From assembly GCA_017591395.1 (NCBI GenBank), contig WEDG01011796.1, positions 1-64,000 of the forward strand: a stretch of 64,000 nt of DNA. Direction: 5' to 3'. The position numbers and the translations under genes are program-made. This stretch comes from Schistocephalus solidus (lineage: Eukaryota; Platyhelminthes; Cestoda; Diphyllobothriidea; Diphyllobothriidae). Every line of letters begins with the position of its first letter. Positions within the stretch are counted from its first letter, which is position 1. The notes below the pieces were generated by a model that had not been told where the DNA came from, made no database searches, and saw only the letters and a program-made list of their open reading frames with translations. This document shows positions 34,916-47,300 of the stretch, one piece after another.

Positions 34916-37900
34916 CGGGTCTTAACTGAAAACTAGCGGAATAAGAAAACATTACTGTTTTAGTTGTGATAGGAACATCCGTGCACTAAAAATGACTAGA
35001 ACTTATGTACACTATTCAGCCACAGTAATATACGCAACTGAGCTGTACTATAATGCACTGAAGAGATACTGATTAAGAGTCAGACCTCACAAAACGTTAT
35101 ATACAATAAAAGAAGTGCTTTTTCCAGTTTAATACGTAACTGGGTTCAATGACTGACCAGGAAATCCAGAAGGATTTACACACTGGATATTACTGCTAAA
35201 AGTAAACGATTACCAGGACAATGTTTCGATACAGAAATCTGCAAGGGAACGGCTAAAGCCAAACCGATTAGCGTACAAAACAATATTTAACAGTGTCTTT
35301 TCTAAGAAATGAGCTCAGACAATAAAAAAAGGGAAAAAACCTTATATAAAAGCCTTCTGTTATCAAAACACCAGTAAAAGGTTTTTTACACAAGCTAAGA
35401 GCTCCAGCCACCTCCAGGTATATTTGTCCCTCTAATAGTTTTAAAAAGCAAGTTTCTTTGACCAAGTGAGTCGAAGCTCAGTCAAAGAAATGGGAATCTC
35501 GTTTCCAATATGGAGCAGATACAATGAGGCAAAAATGGTCAACAGCTCAGCTCATACCCTATGGTAACACTTACTATCCATAGCAAAGTTGCTGAAAATA
35601 CGGTTGTTCAATCGGATTCTCTGTTTGAACAAAATATTCATGCAGTTTCCGGACTTGCTGTAGCCAGAAGTAATAAGTGTAAGATCCATAAATTGTAAGT
35701 AAAAGATTTAAATTTGTTTGTACAAAGAATATTTACTTAAAGTTATCCAATCCCTTCGGTAAAAATAAATAATTGCCTATCTTTCATCAATAGAATGCCT
35801 TTGAAAATGTCCTAAGAAAACAAACTAAGAGCCTTTTTTCGTTTCATTCAAATCTGGTATATAAATATATTGTCCGAAACGAGAATCTCTCTGACGTAGT
35901 CTGTTGAACCGTCTTCCTAACCGTCAGCTAAGCAGATCGTTGGAGAAATGAAAAATCTATTCGTATTTGAATTTTGAGGTAGCAGATGCAAGCGTTCTTG
36001 GCAAGGATGTGGTGTAGTACAAGGGGCCAAGTAATGCCAGAGATCGTTACCAAGAAAGTGCGTAAGCCTTGCTGCAAAAACTGCTCGATGCCAGACAGAG
36101 AACAGCCTAAAGAAGCACATGTTTAAATGAGGGAGGGGATCGATGGCCATTCAAATCATCTGTAATCGACTCTCACCGTCTTGTACCACGAGATATTAAA
36201 CTATTTGTCAACAAAGCCCAATAATAATACACTAGCTCACTAATCTGCACGTAACTATTGGCCTATTCGATTTCACTGATACCCTATTCGAAATGAATTT
36301 CATGCGAAAAATAATCACGGTGCATAATTATTGTTGACCAATAGGCCAGTAGAGCACATCTGGTAAAACACAAAATGGAATTTTATGAAGAACATTGAAG
36401 TGTACTCAAAACGTGAAGTTAGAAAAAGTGATTATTATAAAATCATCCCCAGGCTCTACACCAGTCAACGTGCACGAATTAATTAGATAACCCTTAGACG
36501 AACATGTGCCTTAAGCAACTAAGGTTATGAGACAGTTGTGATTAAAATACTGTTTGAATCACGTCTGAAGTTACCGTTATACATTTGCTCTGCAGTGCTT
36601 CAAAAATAAGGTTAGTATAAAGAATTCCAGGACAACCTGAATGAACTTGCGGGTAGTTGTAATGCAACTAGTATAGATTTGATAAAAACGATTTCGGTTA
36701 CACAATGGCAAAACAGTCTTCAGGTTTTGAGTCACCTGTAGTAAATTTGGGTTGATTGGTCTATTTTATTTTTCGATTTCCTCGCTACCTTAGTGGTGTT
36801 CATAGGATAGTATTGAGCTTTACCGTTTTTCGTGCCCATCGTGTACTCAAGCTGCGTCGTAATAAATCAATTGTTATTGAAATTTATAGAAACGAAATCA
36901 TATGGCAAAGAGATAAAATTAATTAAAAATACCCAAGAGGATTCTTGTCTACAAATTAATTGTTATATGAATGATGCATTTATCCTTCTGTAGCAAATTA
37001 GAGTTCTACTTACTAATTGACATTGCACACTTCTGAACAGCAATAACGCTTTAATATTTTTGAAGCATTGACGGATTCAGGTGGAGACATAGAAACTGAG
37101 GACTCTCTTCAATTGTTACCCTTTTTTCAAAAGAGGGACGCTGCTGGGAAAGAACCTTTATCTACTATTTAAAAATTTGCGAAACTGCAAAATACAAACC
37201 CAAAAAATAAATTTTCGCATTGGTAGTCATTTTTAAAACAAGCTGGAATTCAAAACAAAAATGTAAATTTTGGGAAGGCATGACGTATAAGTCTCAATGC
37301 ATAATTGACTAAAAGACATTCAAGAGCACTTGATTATTCCTAATTCCTGTTTGATTTTTTTTTCACTGTACTTGAGGCAAAATATCCCTCCAAAGACTTC
37401 CACATAGGCATTGGCGAAAAGTTTAATCACGCATTCGAAATATTGAGTTAAATTAGTATATTAATACTATTTTAAATAAATTACATAATGTGTATGACTG
37501 AACAAACGGAGCAGGCGAGTAATTATTATGATAAGCATGTTATTTTGGATTAACATGGAATGGTTGTGAAAAAAGCCTGGGTTAAAAAGGAAATTAATTT
37601 GCATTTGCAGGTAATTTTGGACGAAACAAAATTAAAGTTTCGCTAAAAAGATCTGCATTAACCCCAAGCTATGTTGAAATGTTACTTAAATAGTTAGCAT
37701 CCGGCTCTAAAATGCAATAGTTTTAAGGTGAAATGCATGGGGAAGGAAACGACTACAACTCACCGCTCAATCCCATCTTAATTCTAACATCGTTTATTTT
37801 GCATACAATTAAAATGATAATTTGTTGAAAAAATATCAGGAAAATTTTTCCACGTTTTCCGCATTAACAAAATTACTTTCAAGAGTAATTCGCGCAGTAA

Positions 37901-38676
37901 AAGGTCTTCTAATATCTTGTTGGTACAGCAAATTCTTTCGAGAAACTATATGAACGTTTCAAAAGTCACGCATACCTTGCACATTCAAACTGAAAAAAGA
38001 AGATTCCAGGCCTAAATATTTGGTTAAAGTAAAATAACCCCATAGAAACCAGTATCATTAGCAACTCAGCGGGCATAAAACCTAATTCGTGTACTTAATA
38101 TGTGTTGGAGTATGTAAGCCAGTGGCATAAAAGTAAACGTTACCTCGCACGAATGGCTTGTATGTATGTGGCAAAAACAGCAGTAAATAATGCTTTTCAA
38201 AATTTGTTTTCATCACTCACTGCATGTTAGGTCCATTTGCTCGGCTTCAACGTCTTCCATATTTAAGCTGAACGTAAGCAAATTCTTTTTCCTTACAGAT
38301 GAAATACTTTGAAAAGTTCTTGAGTCGTTTTCTTAATTTTTTAAAGCAGCATGCAGTTACTTCTGATAATTGATATTAGAGTGATATTTTGAAGGCAAAG
38401 AATCTTCAAAACCTTCGTTTACAGAGGAAATATCTATAAAGCCATTCGGTTAGATTCGTTAGATTCGAACTGTTAGAACTAGTTGGTTACGCTGGGGCCA
38501 GAGAGGCCTCAAAGATATTCCAACAGTCACTGCGAACGATACACAAACTCATATGGTTGATTTATATTTCTCATAGTGAAATCGAAGCTGTTTTTTTTAA
38601 AAAACGCCTTCAACTTCCGGAAATGACAAATTTTTGGCTCAAAGTTTTTATGACTAAATAAACTGTCAAATTAAAC
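34916..38676. other. AT-rich sequence, nothing identified
   Basis: A mildly GC-richer patch at about 35900-36160 contains a 77-codon minus-strand frame with no recognisable domain. Otherwise no feature seen. Confidence 0.5.
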
Positions 38677-38764
38677 GTCGATCTAGAGGGATGAAACGTT
38701 ATAGGTAAATAAAGCAACAGTTCATTGAGTTATTTACCGAAAACGTTTCATCCTTCTAGGTTAA
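38677..38764. repeat. Imperfect palindrome with 35-base arms
   Basis: 38677-38712 and the reverse complement of 38730-38764 match over most of their length, including GGATGAAACGTT and GGTAAATAA, around a spacer of about 17 bases. This could be a short foldback repeat. Confidence 0.7.
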
Positions 38765-39589
38765 CATATTTTCCCTTAGTGAATACATCCTGGTTTAAAT
38801 AGGGGCAAGAAGAATTTGGACAAAGCCCATAAGCTCCATTTGGCGCTGGTTTTTTTTCCATGCACATAAAGCTGGTGAAGAAGTTTAACACGCTGTAGAA
38901 TAAAGAAAACGAATAGGAATAATTTCAGGTGCACTCAAAAATCTACTTCATGCTAGGCTATAGATCAGGTTGCCTTTGTGACTATATTCCACATATATTC
39001 CAATGTATGCTAAGAAGCTTGCTGAAGGTATCTCAGGCGAAATTCACAAAAACCGGTAGATTTAATGTCAACATCTTCTCTTGCTAAGTCCAGTTGACCG
39101 AAAGCTCTTTTTGTATTGACGATTACCATGGTGACTGCGTGACCACCCCCATCGGGACTGCCACATCGATTGCCATCGCCTCTCTCTGTCATCCTTCCCT
39201 TGAAGTTCAGAGGTTAAATTTATTATTCAGAGAAGATGGGTCCAGTATGTTTGCTATCTCTGGTGCAACTAGGGAGAAAATAAACATATTTTCTGGAGGA
39301 GAAGATTCGATCGAAGGAACAAGAGGTGTATTGGTCTGGCACGGTAGGTCTGGAGCTAGAGGCACAGTAGGTGCGCGGTATTTATAGTAGGTAAAGGCCA
39401 CGCGATTATATAAGTCCTGCAACCAGCAGCTCTCCCGATCAGCGCTGGGGGTCGTAATTGATGCAATGATGGCTTAGCCGTCTGTCACCCGAGAGTTAGA
39501 GTCTCTCATTCTCACCACAAATGCTCGTCCAAACATTCGTGGCCGGAGTAATCTCCCAGTTTCTCAGACGCAGTTGTTTTGTTCACAAC
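38765..39589. other. Flank and possible 3' end of a Penelope-like remnant
   Basis: A GC-richer segment from about 39050 adjoins the reverse-transcriptase remnant on its 3' side. The minus-strand frame at 39207-39422 has no recognised domain. The GIY-YIG segment expected here for a Penelope-like element is absent, so the element is deleted or this is unrelated sequence. Confidence 0.35.
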
Positions 39590-40370
39590 TGCATCAGATC
39601 CGGTAAAGGACTCTAGACGTTTACTGTCGAGGCACTGGGTCTTTCGGCATTATGCCCGACGCCTGATGGTTGCTTTGGGCTTCTGTGCAACCGCGGCTCC
39701 AAGTAGAGTGAGCAAGAGGCTGACAGAGTTCGAGATTTTTTCACGCATGGAAAGAGCCGACCAACATTTGGGGACGGTTGAAATTGGTCTTCCTGGTCGT
39801 TGGCGTATGCAATGTTTGATAAAGTTGCACGAGTAGCCATTCGCTCTCAGTAGCCGTCGAAAATACTGTGCCTCGGTAAACTTGTCTTCCAGTTCACTGC
39901 AATGCGTCTCAACGCGCTGGTTTAACACCCTTACGCAAGTGCGTTTCAAACTGATCGGGTAGATGATGGTTAAGTTCAGTACTTGTGTCGTATTCATCAC
40001 ATTCCTGCATACTTTGGTTTTTTTAGAACACCAAAATCTTTGTGGTAAACGTGGACATGCACAAAGACCAACTGGTTGTTTCCTTCCTCCTGCGTCGTTA
40101 ATTATCTGCCCGGGAAGATCGCGTTGAGACGTTCTTTGAATATCGGCCCCTTATCCCGTCGGCGACGACGAAGGTATCATCTACATATCGAAGCCATAAT
40201 ATTTGTCTGGGATGTCGGAAAACCAGCGAATCCAACCGTTGAAAAACTGCATCGGATATAAGTCCTGAAATCGGCGAACAAATTGACGTGCCCTTCACCT
40301 GCTCGTTAATTGTTCCGTCGAACGTAAAGTACATCATGAGATAGAACTTCGGGAGTTGGAGGTTTTAGGC
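39590..40370 (-). mobile_element. Penelope-like reverse-transcriptase remnant
   Basis: The minus strand from about 40340 encodes FDGTINEQVKGTSICSPISG (RT motif B region; the usual GTPMGSP is mutated to GTSICSP) and then WLRYVDDTFVVAD, the YVDD catalytic box of motif C. After frameshifts it continues with TTQVLNLTIIYPISLKRTCV, RVETHCSELEDKFTEAQYF and LRANGYSCNFIKHCIRQR, the family's thumb and connector region. It ends near LLGAAVAQKPKATIRRR, just before where the GIY-YIG domain normally starts. It is a different subfamily from the two intronic copies at 8.7 and 15.6 kb. Confidence 0.85.
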
Positions 40371-41345
40371 ATGGTTCAGTTGGTTCTATGTGCCATCGTG
40401 TTTGTTTCGTAGGAGTTAGTCGATAGTCTCAATTGCCAGGTTCTGTGGAATAAAACTACTGCGTTATCTAAGCCCCTATCACCCTACCTGCTTCTGTCTC
40501 TGACGATGGGTTTGAGTGGGATTTTTAAATGTCAGACTAATAAACTTCTTAATCCAGTGATCGCATCTCCTGCTTTATAAGTGCTTTCTAGAACACGCCG
40601 GTTCGTTCAACAAATTTTGTACATGTGCATTGGCAGTTATGTGTTTGCAAAGAGACGTTAGTTCATAGCACTTTTGAACTATAAGCGAGCATACTTCGAT
40701 AGTTCAACCCGCAGATAGGAAAGGACCTCATCCAGGATACGATTAATGAAGACTTAAACAACACTCTACGAAGCCAACTGGATAACCACTACAATAACCA
40801 AAAGAACACCTCGGATGTCACTTGAATCTCGAGGATAAAACATCAAAATTAAATCCCTTCCGTGGGCTGATTACTCCCATTAGGTGTTTGCAGATCCATT
40901 TACCAGCAACCCAAGAACCACACAGGTCGCCTCCGTAAACCCACCGCCATACCTCCTGTACCAACCGCCCAAGACGTACACGACAAGGACCACATACATT
41001 AACAGGAGACATATTCACGGTATCTTCCCACTGTGGATTACTGCAACCCTCATCATAATTCCCACGGGGACGACGAATACCACCTCTTTCCTCCCACCAC
41101 GTCTGAGAACACTCTCAGAGACACGTTGACCACTATCATCACCACCGCCGCCCCCAACCACCAGCAAGATGAGCTCAATCACAGCCTATCACCCTTGTAA
41201 TTGTACCTTCCCCCAACGCATCGGTCAGGGTGGTCACTTACAACTCCATCGTACTCTGATCGATGAAGAAATGCCAGGTCAACGTGGTGGACATTTTCGC
41301 CTTTCGACTGCTCGCTCCATATGAGGCATGCATGGTATCCCTGTT
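40371..41345. other. GC-richer stretch beside the Penelope remnant, unassigned
   Basis: A short plus-strand open frame at 40884-41129, rich in Pro and Thr, with no recognisable domain. The composition differs from the AT-rich sequence to the right, which suggests element-derived DNA, possibly the 5' part of the Penelope-like remnant or another insertion. Confidence 0.3.
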
Positions 41346-44300
41346 TTTAAGTGACTACCGGTGAAAGCAAATGACAGATGCCAGAGTGAATTATATAGTA
41401 GTTGCCTTATTTAAAGAAATGCTTACTAACATTTTAAAACGTATTTTTTTAAATAAAAAGGTTTACTTGGGTGGGTTGTACTATTGATGGTCATACAGCA
41501 AAATCCTTTTGTATTTCATTAACGTCAGGATGCTGCCTACTAAATGGCCTTCTTTTCAGCCACCGAATTAAATTATACTCATTTAAAGTACTATTTAATT
41601 AGGTTTTATTTTTCTCAGTTTCACAATTTCATTGTGTACTCAAATCTAATGGGCATTTAGTGCATCAAACATTTTTCTGCGAAACTCAACAACCACAAAG
41701 CAAATTAAAAACGTTGTTAATTAGGGTACTATTCAAATGTTTTCAGAGGCACGGTACTATCCTTAATAAATTTAAACTGGCAAATAATTGTACAGTCCAG
41801 TCTTGCCAAATAATTAAAACAAGAAAACGTGATGAGGGAGAACGTAGAGCATAACCATTTAACGTAACGTAGAAATACAATGTAACAAATTTTCCATATG
41901 TAAAAATGCTTCGCCTGTCCGATCAACTTGGAGATTATGTTGACCAGGAATAGGCAAATAACGTTTGATAAGGAATAGGAAAGTGGTTAGCTTAAAGACT
42001 CCGAGTCGTTGCATGTGTGTCCCGCTTACACTCAATAAATGAAACAACTGAAGTTTAATAACTTCTATGGAAAAATTCATCTTACTGAGGCTTAAATTAA
42101 CCATTCTTTACTTTTTCAAGTTGCCGAGTCAATAAATAGACATTCTGACCTAAGTCTGTGCCAGTTTACGGTGAATATATTGTAACTTGAAAGTTGAACA
42201 TCAATTTAACACAGGAGACCTACTTTGAAGCCTTCAATGTCTTCTAAGTCCGTTGTTTAGCCCCTGGAAATACTAAACTATGGAATAACACTTGGTGAAT
42301 TAAATTTTATCTAGCAATGATAGAACACAGAAGCGAAGACAACTTATAAATAAATTGCAATTTTAGTGAACGCACTTATGGTTTCCCTTGTAATCCATTT
42401 CTAATATGCTCACACGTTCATTTATCACATAATTTCGATCAATTGCATAGGTATACCTATGTAAGTGGTTAAAAAGTGAAGAGAACTTTTTAGATTAAAA
42501 CAATCGGTTAGCACCGAAAATGTGATTTTCTACTTAATTTCAACACATTGCAGGTTTTCAAAAACGTGTTTAAAGTGTTTTAAGTAACATGCGATTTATG
42601 GATGGTTATTTTTAAATCTTCTGTTTTCATAAGCATTGATTTTTATTTCCTTGACAGTTTCAACCGTTCCTTGTTCAGTAGTGTTGTGTGCACTGCGCTT
42701 ATGCCTTTCAAACGGGAAATAAAGTGAATCTTATCCAGCTTTCACTTATAAGTTTTTGGGAAGATAAAAGTATTTCCTGAATGGAATATTCGAATCCCAA
42801 AACAAGAGAACGTTCTAAATTAGTACTCCTTAATGAGGTTAATTATTATGAATGTAAGCTGAAAATTCTCAGCTATAAGAATATACTTTTGAAAATTAGT
42901 TTATCTGTAACGAGAACTGTCTCTTTGGAAAACCAATATTATCACCTAACCGTCAATTAGCCTTAGTCGAAAATTACCCTTTGGAACAAGAGATGAAAAA
43001 CGATTATTTAGCCTATTCTCTCTAACCTGTAGGTGAGTATATTTTGTGCTCCACATTAAGAGTTTGTAAATATTAATAGTTCAGTCGTGTTTATTAGGAG
43101 TCTTACGATTTTCAATTTAGAAAATTCATAAGTGCTTTCTAAACATTTCCAGTAGAACTAAGAGTGTTCCTTAACTTACTGTGATTCTGTGAGTATTTGA
43201 AGTTTATTAAGATTTAACTGCCTGTCATATCCTTTTTGTAATGTGGGGTTTTTCAATGTTTTGGATTTCCGGTTTGAGCACAATCAGAGGCATTTCACGG
43301 GTCGCAAGTTGTGTATAATTACTGCCTCGCTTCGAACAGCGTGAGTGATTGTACGAATTTTTTTTTACAGGTTAAAGGGCTTTTAGTGCATAAAGTACAC
43401 CCTTCTTCATCCTCCCAGAACACTTAAGTTGAAAACAATTTCTACATTTAATTTACATGTACGAAAATGAGAGTATTATTTGTTATCCAACGGTATTTAA
43501 TTCATAGGAAAAGTCTCATTTCAAATAAATGGCAAAAACGTTTACTTTTTTAAATACCTTTTTATTCCTTTTTGAAAGCTACTATCAGATGGCGATTTTT
43601 ACACAAAAACTTAACTGGTATATAAGAATATCATAGGGTGGAGTTAATCCTACTCAGAAAACTTAAGAAAATACAAAGAACAATACTTGAATTTCTAACC
43701 AACAATTAAATTACATACAGGTGATTCCCTATCTCATGAAAAGTTAATTAACATTCTGAAATTTGCTTTAGATCTGAAAATTATAATAAACATGGTATAT
43801 TTGTTAAAGAGCAGCCTGAACTTAAATTATTCGTTTGCCAAAAGTACAATCTGGAAATAATAGCTACTTACGTTACATTCGGTTTGCCATTGATTTTCAA
43901 TGCTTTGTAAATTCAAATATATATGAAAGGAAACGTATTTTTAATGCTCGTTTGGTAGCAACTCAGTTCTTCCTTGCATTTTATGCTTGAAGAAAGGGTC
44001 TCTTTTGGTTTAATAAACTTATTAAATTGCGTAAACATTTGAACCCCACAGACCACTAAGCTTAAATTAGAGATTTTCAGTTTAAATGCTGTTAACGCTC
44101 TGTATAAGGATAACTACACATTTATTTACGCATTGAGAAGGAGGTTACATAGCTTTCATAAATTTTTGCAATGAATATGGATCATGTTATTTACTTTATA
44201 CGCAACAGCAAGAAATTGGCTGATACTGTGTGTTATGAATGCAAATTTCACAGTCTTAATAAGTCTTATAAAAAATTTTCAAAACATCAATTTACCCTTT

Positions 44301-47300
44301 CCTTTAGTACAAAATTTGGAGAAGGCGTAAACTTTTACCATACGGGGATGGATAAATATCTTTAGACATGCTTTTTATAGAATATGTTTAAAGGGATTAT
44401 TGTGTCGGAGATAAATTATTAAATGCATATGCATTGAATAGCCATTTTCTTACAGATTAAAGATTTTGCTGCTTGCCAGAAATAAACTCGTTAAAAAGCT
44501 AACGTTTGGATGTGACTGAAATATCTTGGGATTACGCTTAACGATTGACAAGCTTATAAATTACTAAAAAATTGTGTTCGAATCGAAAATACATTGCAGA
44601 ATTTCGATGGATATTCCATAAGATGCGTTATCTACTGTTAATACCTCTATTACATTTGAGAATTATAACAAGTCCCATTCAATAGGCTTTTTCCTGAATT
44701 TCAGCTGTTCCTGTGGAATTTATGAACGAATAATAACGATTTAACTTCAGCAGGTGTGAGGGTATAGGGGTCATTTTGCACACGTTGGTCTGGTTCAAAA
44801 CAACATTAAACATTTGATGCATGAAATGAGGTGCTACAATTGGATCAAAACATTGCACGCAGTTCTTTTTCTGACGTGTGTTTTACCCCGAGATTTCAAA
44901 CTGCTTCCTCCTATTGCTTTATCAGGCAACGTTGAAATACTTATACCCATTTGCTTCATCCAGGCTTTAAAAACGCTAATCTACGTACAATACTTCGATA
45001 TCAGATGTTTTGAATTTGAGTTTTAACCGACTGTTCCCGTTAAAATGTTAGTTTGGATGAGTCTGTTTTTCACTTATTATCATTACTGCACAGACATATT
45101 CACATAATCAAGGCAGAAACTCACTATCCAACGCCAAAACTTTCTCTTCTTTAACACACGGAGGTTGCCCAATACACTCCCTCTTAGGAGTCAATATTTA
45201 AACTTAATTGTTACTTTTATCACGAAGGCGATGACCAGGAATTATTTGTTGAATAACAGTCCAGATATCAGTTGCAGCCGAACTCATTGAAAATATGAAA
45301 GACATAATCACCAAGCTCCTTTAACTTTCCTTAAGCACATGCTAAGATAAATTCACTTTTTATTGTTTTTTGATTTGTATGACGGTATTAGCTATTGTGT
45401 TATGGTAGTGATGCTGAATAAATATCATTTAGCACTCTTGAATTTTTATAAAAAACGATTTCCCATTTTTCCTATATTATGACCGCGTTAGTAAAGAAAG
45501 GACCTTCGCTGTTTCGAGCCAAATTCAGTTTAATATCAAATTATCTGCCGAGTTGGTATGAGATGCCAAATTGTTTCTGAAGATTAACCCGTGAGTCATC
45601 AGAACGTAGACTTCGTCCACAGTAAGTGATTCCTCATCATTAATTCTTCTACAAAATGCTTTAACCCAAACCAGCACCGTAAAGTGAGTTAACGCAAATC
45701 TTTTTAACAGATGAGACATCAATCTCGCACTATTTGTTCCCATTTGTTTCTGCGATGAGTATCTAAAGTGAAATGCAACGATTTGTCTTCAGTAACAAGA
45801 TCGGGAAATGATAATGAATTGCATTGGTATCACCATTCCTGGAAGGTTTTTTCAAATAAGTCCTAACTGCCTTTTTACACTAGGGGTGATCTGTATGCTG
45901 GCATAATAATCACATGCCGAGGGCTTCTCATTCCATTCTACTTGGTTAGTATATTGAATAAAGATTAAACAAATTTTTGAAAGTATAATTTCTTGAAGAA
46001 GGGGGTTGATGCTCAATTTAAAATGATACAAGCATTTGCAGTTAACAGCACTGTAAGGCTTTACTGTTTTAATTATTTTTATTAATATATACTAATGAAA
46101 TACAAATGTATGAGCCTGAGCACAGTAGCAAAGGGGTTATTTCCTATGGAGTAATGACTAGAATTTAATTAAAATAGCACTTTGCCGGGTTGTTAATTAA
46201 GCTAATGTTATCTTCTATTTTAATACAAACTGGCTTTGGCAACACGTAATTTGCATCATTTGATGTGCCCAATATATCGCGTGGTACAGATGCCTAACAC
46301 ACTAAATACCGCAATCAAAATTTGAGGTGGTTGTATTGCACACAATTATGGATGTGAGTTTTGTTTCATGAAGAAGACTGATGTGCCTAAATATGTCTAC
46401 TAATGAAGATTTCATTTCAGATTTGTTTATTGAAGGGAAAAAGGCGCCAAAATGCTGTAAATTGCGATGCTTATGGATAGCCGGGAGTTATTTTACGCTA
46501 CTGTAAGCTCGAAAGGTTTTATTTGTGCGCGTTGTACTTTGAATGAAAAGTAATATGAACTGACAAAATTTTTAATAAATTCCTTTAGAGAATGGAACAG
46601 TTTATTTTGCGTTCAGGAAAATCAGTTAAACGCAGGTAGGGAAAATCTAAAAAGCAAAGGTGCATTCAGTTTAAAAACTCAGTTTTGCGAAGGTATGATG
46701 TATTTTGTCGTACAATTTAGTAATAGTCTGTCGAGACTGTAGTTTGTTTAAATACACGCTTATTTGGAGTGGTATACAAATGCTTAACTGTGAAACCGCG
46801 ACATGCAAAAACATCTCTCTCTTATGTGCAAATAGTTTCTATCTGCGCATGACCATTAAGTAATATGAAAACTCCAATAAAAACGGGTAGAGGATTATTA
46901 GCTTTCGCGAAATACAAGAAGATATAAGGGCACTCTACTGAGAATTCCCAAAATTACAACGTAGCCTTCAAGAAAACGAATAAATTGAAAAACACTGCAA
47001 TATAAAATAAAAGTCGGTTCTTTCATTTGCAACTTAAAATATATTTATTATTTACAGGGAAGTCAAAAAACTGTCAAACGTCCCCTTTTATACCTTAATA
47101 TCACCCTGGAAAAAATAAAGTAGGCAGAGAACCGACAATAATATATTTAAATAAAGATTTTTTATTGTGTTAATATATTATAGGAAGTTTTATATTCGTT
47201 CTTATGTATATTAATTGCCAAATTTTGTTGCAGGCGTTTATTTGTCTTGGCAGCTAGTTTTCATTTTTGGGTGAGCCAAAAAATATGACCCCAACGGTCG

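Noticed and set aside
45525..45743. Minus-strand 72-codon frame as a possible ligand-binding exon of the receptor
   Set aside because: No Venus-flytrap motif and no suitable splice phase; the resemblance is only length and strand.
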